Positions 7,354-11,905 of a stretch of 11,905 nucleotides of DNA are shown in pieces. The position numbers were made by a program, and so were the translations under genes. Under the pieces are notes generated by a model that ran no database searches, was not told the DNA's origin, and worked only from the letters and a program-made list of their open reading frames with translations. The DNA is taken from contig JASHYD010000342.1 in NCBI GenBank assembly GCA_030043175.1, forward strand, positions 1-11,905, read 5' to 3'. Source of the stretch: Xanthobacteraceae bacterium (lineage in GTDB: Bacteria; Pseudomonadota; Alphaproteobacteria; Rhizobiales; Xanthobacteraceae). Numbering within the stretch: the stretch's first letter is position 1; each line of letters starts with the position of its first letter.

Positions 7354-7518
7354 TCAGGCCACAGCAAGCCGGCGCATGATCTCAGCAGTCGCAGCGTCCG
7401 CCGGAAAGAAGGATTCGATTGCGAGCTCCGATAGCGTAATGTCGACCGGGGTACCAAATACCATGGTGGTGCTCAAGAACGACAGCACGCCCGACGCCGA
7501 GTTGACCTGCAGCGGCAC
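7354..7518 (-). pseudogene. Possible C-terminus of an MmyB-like XRE regulator
   Basis: One minus-strand frame ends at TGA 7356-7354 and reads GVLSFLSTTMVFGTP, VDITLSELAIESFFPADA and EIMRRLAVA before the stop. The alternation of strand-like stretches, the closing PAD-x-x-TA-x-x-x-RRL and the natural-looking stop resemble the MmyB-like ligand-binding C-terminus of XRE-type regulators. Third positions are GC-rich and the composition is convincingly coding. Upstream no single frame continues the protein: pieces such as NETILNRQVEVRPIV (about 7650-7600) fall in another frame. The family match is from memory of pattern only, and other folds remain possible. Confidence 0.25.
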
Positions 7519-7855
7519 CACCCCCCGCCCAATTCACGCGCCCCAGCGGTATCGCGGCTTTTGCACCCCGATGGATAATCCCGCTGTTCGACCAGGAGAT
7601 CGGCGAACACACGATCGGCCGTACTTCGACCTGCCGGTTGAGGATCGTTTCATTCGTGCCGCCGCAGCAGAGTCCGTCGAGAAGGACACTGTGAAGTTCA
7701 TCGCGGGCGGACGCGGACCACGCATGCCCCTTTGCGCGACATTGTCATCAGGGATGATCTCTCCTTCGCTGAACATTGAATAGATCGTCCTGTGCGCCAT
7801 CGGGTACTCCAAGGCCGGGTCCGAATTTATGTCGTAAATACAGTTAGTTGCCCCA
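7519..7855. other. No intact gene, coding-like debris on the minus strand
   Basis: Minus-strand frames contain coding-like pieces, for example RDELHSVLLDGLCCGGTNETI and MAHRTIYSMFSEGEIIPDD, but each ends or shifts within about 100 codons. They may belong to the same decayed gene as 7354-7518. No named family is recognised. Confidence 0.35.
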
Positions 7856-7990
7856 TTGCCCGTGGATACGGGAAATCTGCACGTCCGGTTCGATGAGCCG
7901 GATGCGGAAACGGAGTCAAACACGAAGGCAGCGCCAGCCGAAAAAGGGGGGAAACAGATATGTCCGACCTACAGCCCCTGCGCCACATTC
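7856..7990 (+). other. Possible group II intron 3'-end remnant
   Basis: The segment holds a CCCGT-GGAT-ACGGG hairpin (7859-7872), then AAATCTGCACGTCCGGTTCG and GATGAGCCGG, with TCCGG (7884-7888) pairing to CCGGA (7898-7902). The block GCACGTCCGGTTC resembles the 3' half of domain V in bacterial group II introns, and the whole phrase is one I associate with sequence left downstream of rhizobial intron-encoded reverse transcriptases. No reverse transcriptase frame and no clean domain VI are present, and the 5' half of a domain V does not pair well. If the match is right, this is an orphan 3' end left by deletion. Confidence 0.28.
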
Positions 7991-8206
7991 AATCTACGAT
8001 TCGCGTCGCATCAAGCAAGGCACCGACACGTCCGCAAGATCCCGATCGCGGCGATTTCATTCAGCCTCAGAAGGCGATAGGCTCGTTGTGGACGGAGATC
8101 GAGGAGGAAGCGGAGGGCTTCATCGCGGGGGTTATCGACTGGACCCGCCATTTGGCCGCTTTTTCGCGCGCACGAAGCAGCGCGCATCTCATGCTGTTCA
8201 GTCCTC

Positions 8207-8212
8207 AAGGAG
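8207..8212 (+). promoter_or_regulatory. Ribosome binding site deciding the lipocalin start
   Basis: AAGGAG lies seven bases before ATG 8220. It fixes the start within a frame that is otherwise open from 7848 and would add 124 unrelated residues. Confidence 0.75.
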
Positions 8213-8219
8213 AATTACC

Positions 8220-8726
8220 ATGAATCGACGTAGTATCTTCAAGTTAGCTGCCGTGGCCCCGCTGGGGCTCGCCGTATTGCCAAGCGATCTCAACTCTCAG
8301 CAAAGCACCCTCAAAGAGCAGCTGGTGGGGACGTGGACTATTGTCTCGTGGGAGGATGTCGCCCCCAACGGCACGAAGCGGCAGATCGCAAATCCAAAAG
8401 GCTTCCTTATCTTCGATTCTGGTGGGCGATACGCGCAAGTGATCGCCCGTGCTGATCGTCCGAAATTCAAATCGCCAGGTGAGCCGACCGTTGAGGAACT
8501 TGCTGCTGCAGCCGAGGACTTCTTCGCCGCCAATGCCGGCACGTGGAGGGTCAGCGAGGCCGAGAAGCTTCTCATCCAACAATTTGAGGCGGCGCTGAGA
8601 CCCAATAATGAGGGCACGCTTTTCAGAAGCGGGATCAGCCTGTCAGGCGACGAGCTACGGCTCACCAGCGTCAGGCCGCTGCCTACCGGTGAAAGAATTG
8701 ATGTCGTGTACCAGCGTGCGAAATAG
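8220..8726 (+). CDS. Exported lipocalin-like domain protein
   Basis: This 168-residue protein has a Lipocalin_5-type domain. The N-terminus MNRRSIFKLAAVAPLG has paired arginines and F-K before a hydrophobic stretch, resembling a Tat signal, so export to the periplasm is likely. The domain starts LVGTWTIVSWEDVAPNG, followed by NPKGFLIFDSGGRYAQVI, matching the family's opening (L-x-GTW-x-L-x-S...G-x-L-x-YD-x-x-G-x-x-S-x-Q), and ends in beta strands GISLSGDELRLTSVRP. Such proteins form small beta barrels and are usually of unknown function, sometimes binding hydrophobic ligands. Length is normal. No neighbour points to a role. The 1,080 bases downstream hold no gene, so it is probably transcribed alone. 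Confidence 0.9.
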   Translation: MNRRSIFKLAAVAPLGLAVLPSDLNSQQSTLKEQLVGTWTIVSWEDVAPNGTKRQIANPKGFLIFDSGGRYAQVIARADRPKFKSPGEPTVEELAAAAEDFFAANAGTWRVSEAEKLLIQQFEAALRPNNEGTLFRSGISLSGDELRLTSVRPLPTGERIDVVYQRAK

Positions 8727-9807
8727 CATCGGTGCAGCAACAAACGCGTGGTTTGCACTCGCAACCCCTTCCGACGCGGGCCGAGCCGCTGCCGCATGCC
8801 TACCGCGGCCTGCTTCTGCGCGATGACCTAAAGCTGCGCGATACTGCAACGCAATGCTCTGCGAACCCGCGAGGGCTACGGCGTTGTCTCCGAGGCAGTT
8901 CGCATCACAGCCGGTCTACCCGATAGAGCTTGCGCGTCGGGCCAAGGCCCGACGTGACAGGTCCTCAAAATCAATGCGCGCGAAGCTGACGCGAACCGAT
9001 CGTCGCACGAGAATATTTCTTACCCAACCGCAACGTCGATGTGCCGAAGATTCCGGGTTCGCGAGCCTTGTCCTTGGTCTCGTTCAGTAATCGATCGCCG
9101 TATTGGCTCTTGGCGCGGACGATGGTCCGGGCCACTGCCTTGCCCAGGGAAGCAAGAAGCAAGCAACACCGGGCCCGCCGCCACAATATCCCGTTTGCCG
9201 GCCACGCACCCATCCGCTGGATCCCGACCCGCTTGCGTTGCGGGCGTTATCGCAGCCCAGGAGGGCTGGTGCGCCGATTAAACCCACGGGACATCCCACG
9301 CGTGGTTCATCAGCCATCGCGTCCTGGTGTGCCGCGTGTTGCACGTCGTCCCAAAAGTCGTTCATCGTCACTGTGTTCTTTGTGAACCCAGGGCTGTTCT
9401 GCTCAATCAGGATCTCGCGCAGATTGAAGGGTCGTTGCCTGAGAAGTCAGCGGCTGAATGCGCTAGTTCTGAGAAGAAATAGAAGCCGAGGCTGCTCGGC
9501 ATGACCTGCCTCTGTGGACCGCGGAGCGAGGATCGCATCTCGGCATGACAGCTGGTACCCCGGACAGCCGCAGATTTGACGCATCGCAAAGTCGGCAGAG
9601 CGGGGCCTGGAGCAACCATTCCCACGCCTGGCATTCGACCCGCGATAAACTGCTGGCGATCTGATAGCAGCGACTGCGGCCCATCCTTATCGGTCAACTC
9701 TCTTGAATCTTGGCAGCGGCCAATTTGCAACCTTGAGTACGCTTATCGAAGTTGGACCGCCCCCTGCAGCAGCCCGTGACCCCTGCCAAGTGGAGTGCCA
9801 CGAAGAC
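8727..9807. other. Kilobase without an intact gene
   Basis: No frame longer than about 130 codons occurs and none has a family motif with a ribosome binding site. The best coding-like piece is minus-strand 8971-9213. Others (minus 9084-9371, beginning MTMNDFWDDVQHAAHQD; minus 9407-9730; plus 9103-9504) look mixed. Given the rest of the window, further decayed genes are likely, but I cannot name any. Confidence 0.5.
8971..9213 (-). pseudogene. Unidentified coding-like fragment
   Basis: The last 55 codons of this minus-strand frame (AVARTIVRAKSQYGDRLL, NETKDKAREPGIFGTSTLRL and on to the stop at 8971) have GC-rich third positions and a plausible soluble, basic composition. The first 20 codons look non-coding, with no ribosome binding site, so the 5' part of the gene seems lost or frameshifted. 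I do not recognise the family. Confidence 0.2.
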
Positions 9808-11286
9808 TCAGACCTCTTTAGCGATCGCCGCTCGGCGTTCGAATTCAAGCACACCGCTGTCAATCGAGCCAAACCGCAAACTGACAAGGTCACGCACATA
9901 GTTCTGATAGAGCTTCCACGGCTTCTTCGAGCCCTGGCGCGGCAATTGATAGATTGCGCGCTGGACATAACCGGAGGAGAAATCGATCAGCGGCTCCGGC
10001 TTTACTGAGGGATCGCGCAGGCGCGGCGTGCACGCCACATAGCCGCGACGGTCCATGTGGTTGATAAGCCGGGCGACATAAGCGCAGGTTAGATCGCACT
10101 TAAGTGTCCAAGATGCATTGGTGTAGCCGAACGCGACGAACAGGTTCGGCACATCGCTGAACATCACCCCCTTGAAGTTCGTTGTCTCAGAGAACTTGAC
10201 CGGGTTGCCGTCGCTGACGATTTGGATGCCGCCAAGCAACAACATGTTGAGCCCGGTTGCGGTCACGATGATCTCCGCGGCGAGCTCTCGGCCGGATTGC
10301 AGCCGGATGCCGCTTTCGGTAAAGGTCGCGATCCGATCGGTAACGACGCACGCTTTGCCGGCTTTAATGGTGCGGAAGAAATCGGCGTCGGGCGCAAAAC
10401 ACAGTCGCTGCCGCCAAGGATTGTAGGTCGGCGTGAAGTGAGTTTTCACGTCGTAGTCGGTGCCAAGCTCTGCACTCGCCTGGCTAATGATCCATTTTTT
10501 TACCGCCTCAGGCCTGCGCCGGCACAAGTAAAAAAAATAAGCTCCGAATAGCACGTAATACCAGCGTGCGATGGCGTAAGCGACCCTTCTCGGCACCCAG
10601 CCGCGCAGCCTCCCAACAAGGGCGTCCTGCGACGGCCGCGACAAGATGTAGGTCGGAGAGCGCTGCAGCATGGTGACGTGCGCGGCTTTCTCGGCAATCA
10701 CCGGAATAATCGTCACTGCGGTGGCGCCGCTGCCGATCACCACAACGCGCTTGCCGGCATAATCAAGGCTCTGCGGCCATTGCTGCGGGTGGATGATGCG
10801 GCCAGCGAATTTTTCCGCGCCGGGAAATTCGGGCGCGTAGCCGTTTGCATAGTCATAATAGCCGGTGCAGCTGAACAGAAAGTTACAGGTGAAGCGAACC
10901 GGCTCCCTTTCGACGCCGCGTTCAACCTCGATGGTCCACAGGGCATCGGCGGAAGACCATGACGCACTCTTCACGCGATGGCGGAAGCGAATCTTACGGT
11001 CGATACCGTAGGCTTCCGCCGTTTCGCGAATGTAAGTGCGGATTGACTCACCGTCGGCGATCGCTGCGTTCGACCCCCACGGTCGGAATGGATAGCTGAA
11101 AGTGAACATATCCGAATCAGAACGGATGCCCGGATAGCGAAACAGGTCCCACGTGCCGCCGATCGCATCGCGGGCTTCAAGGATGACGAAGGACTTGTCG
11201 CCGCACGACGTCTGCAGATGATAAGCCGCATCGATGCCGGAAAGCCCGCTGCCGACGACGATGACATCAAAATGTTCGCTCGTCAT
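9808..11286 (-). CDS. EthA-type Baeyer-Villiger flavin monooxygenase
   Basis: This is a 492-residue FAD- and NADPH-dependent monooxygenase, the length of the Mycobacterium EthA subfamily (489). Residues G12xG14xxG17 (VVGSGLSGIDAAYHL) bind FAD; GGTWDLFRYPGIRSDSD at 43-59 is the conserved loop; F160-A-G162-R-I-I-H166-P-Q-Q-W170 is the FxGxxxHxxxW fingerprint of Baeyer-Villiger enzymes; G185SG187ATA190 binds NADPH. Late blocks FGYTNASWTLK and PWKLYQNYVRD also follow EthA. These enzymes insert oxygen next to a ketone to give an ester or lactone, and EthA also oxidises thioamides and sulfides. ATG 11286 follows GGAG at a short 4-base spacing. A wrecked alpha/beta hydrolase gene ends 46 bases upstream in the same direction, so the two were probably one operon. 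Confidence 0.95.
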   Translation of the reverse strand: MTSEHFDVIVVGSGLSGIDAAYHLQTSCGDKSFVILEARDAIGGTWDLFRYPGIRSDSDMFTFSYPFRPWGSNAAIADGESIRTYIRETAEAYGIDRKIRFRHRVKSASWSSADALWTIEVERGVEREPVRFTCNFLFSCTGYYDYANGYAPEFPGAEKFAGRIIHPQQWPQSLDYAGKRVVVIGSGATAVTIIPVIAEKAAHVTMLQRSPTYILSRPSQDALVGRLRGWVPRRVAYAIARWYYVLFGAYFFYLCRRRPEAVKKWIISQASAELGTDYDVKTHFTPTYNPWRQRLCFAPDADFFRTIKAGKACVVTDRIATFTESGIRLQSGRELAAEIIVTATGLNMLLLGGIQIVSDGNPVKFSETTNFKGVMFSDVPNLFVAFGYTNASWTLKCDLTCAYVARLINHMDRRGYVACTPRLRDPSVKPEPLIDFSSGYVQRAIYQLPRQGSKKPWKLYQNYVRDLVSLRFGSIDSGVLEFERRAAIAKEV

Positions 11287-11332
11287 AGTACTCCACTCGC
11301 TTCAACGCTATCGTTCATTTTCGGCCCATGCT

Positions 11333-11845
11333 TCACGCCATCGTCGCAAGCTGGCTCTGCGCTGCGGTCGAACGCTGGGCCGTACGCTCGATGACAGCCG
11401 CCGCGCGATCGAGCGACGTAATCAGTATCATATGTCCACCACTTCAATCAGCTCGAGATCGGCGCCTGTCGCGTTCACCGCCAGTCCTTTGCCGTGTACC
11501 GCCGCGTCGAGGATCCGATCGCCAGGACGCGCCGGCACGGTCAGGTCTTTATAGCCGCCGCCCGCCCCAGAAATCGCGCGGGACCGGCTGCGGGCCGAGC
11601 AGCGTCGCCAGCGTTCGCTCGTGGATTCACGCTCGCCGGCGGAGTTGCCAAGGGCGACGCGATGAGGCGGCGCGACGGCGGTGCGGCCCCCCTCAAACGG
11701 CGGCGGTCCCGTTCCGGCCGGGGGTCACCGTGCCAGCAGCGCCAAACCGGCGACCTGCTGTGGGAGGTTCAGGGCCAACGCTAGTGCGATTCCGGCCTTA
11801 AAAGCCCTGCGGCAGTATCACATGTGGCCCGGCGAAAACGCGCAC
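11333..11845 (-). pseudogene. Decayed alpha/beta hydrolase upstream of the monooxygenase
   Basis: Reading from about 11845 downwards on the minus strand, pieces of one alpha/beta hydrolase appear in order but in different frames: VILPQGF where the GHS nucleophile motif is expected (degraded), then GIALALALNLPQQVAGLALL (about 11787-11726, ending at a TGA), then TLATLLGPQPVPRDFWG, then YKDLTVP, GDRILDAAVHGKG and ADLELIE (11550-11440), and finally GHMILITSLDRAAAVIERT to the stop at 11335-11333. The catalytic-His block GH (11437-11432) is one base out of frame with LIE, so a single-base deletion near 11438 is likely. With at least three shifts and no GHS motif it is not functional. Hydrolases often neighbour Baeyer-Villiger monooxygenases, where they open the ester formed. 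Confidence 0.7.
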
Positions 11846-11905
11846 GTACCGGCAACTGAGGCCGCAACTTCAGCGCTGATAGCTATACGCCGGCCTTTTC
11901 ATTAC

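Noticed and set aside
7848..8219. 124-residue N-terminal extension of the lipocalin protein
   Set aside because: The Arg-rich extension crosses the intron-like segment, and the real start has a ribosome binding site and a Tat-like signal at 8220.
11328..11801. 157-codon plus-strand frame at the right edge
   Set aside because: It lies opposite the decayed alpha/beta hydrolase, whose motifs are on the minus strand. The plus product is Arg/Pro-rich and unlike any protein I know.
1..11905. tRNA, rRNA, CRISPR array or complete insertion sequence
   Set aside because: No cloverleaf-like TTCGA arm context, no regular spaced repeats and no transposase with terminal inverted repeats were seen on either strand.

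Overview
This window looks like a decayed accessory stretch of a GC-rich alphaproteobacterial chromosome, probably Hyphomicrobiales and Bradyrhizobium-like. That placement is inferred from base composition and gene content: an EthA-type Baeyer-Villiger monooxygenase, a Cache-TAXI solute receptor, the remnant of an 'RRREFIAG' ABC substrate-binding protein, and a PadR/permease pair. No 16S or other phylogenetic marker is present.

Five genes appear intact: a secreted metal-dependent amidohydrolase (1215-2729, +), a Cache-TAXI periplasmic receptor (3948-5438, -), an NADP-binding F420-oxidoreductase-like protein (6303-6917, -), a Tat-like exported lipocalin-domain protein (8220-8726, +) and an EthA-like flavin monooxygenase (9808-11286, -). 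A sixth, the N-terminus of an ABC-permease-like protein, runs off the left edge (1-110, -).

Between them lie long stretches with no intact gene. Read frame by frame, these hold recognisable debris: a frameshifted PadR regulator (204-470, +) next to a palindromic operator (183-201), an endonuclease VII-like fragment (415-650, -), a frameshifted ABC substrate-binding protein (3088-3270, +), a metallophosphoesterase fragment (5785-6060, -), a possible MmyB-like regulator C-terminus (7354-7518, -), a possible group II intron 3' end (7856-7990, +), and an alpha/beta hydrolase broken in several places (11333-11845, -) directly upstream of the monooxygenase.

Two functional units can be inferred. 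At the left edge, a PadR regulator and a permease diverge from one palindrome. At the right edge, an alpha/beta hydrolase and a Baeyer-Villiger monooxygenase lie in the same direction 46 bp apart, a pairing suited to converting a ketone to an ester and then hydrolysing it; only the oxygenase still looks functional. The remaining intact genes are single-gene units without pathway partners in the window. I see no CRISPR array, tRNA, rRNA or complete mobile element, and no convincing new multi-gene system. The notable feature is the density and variety of partly erased genes.
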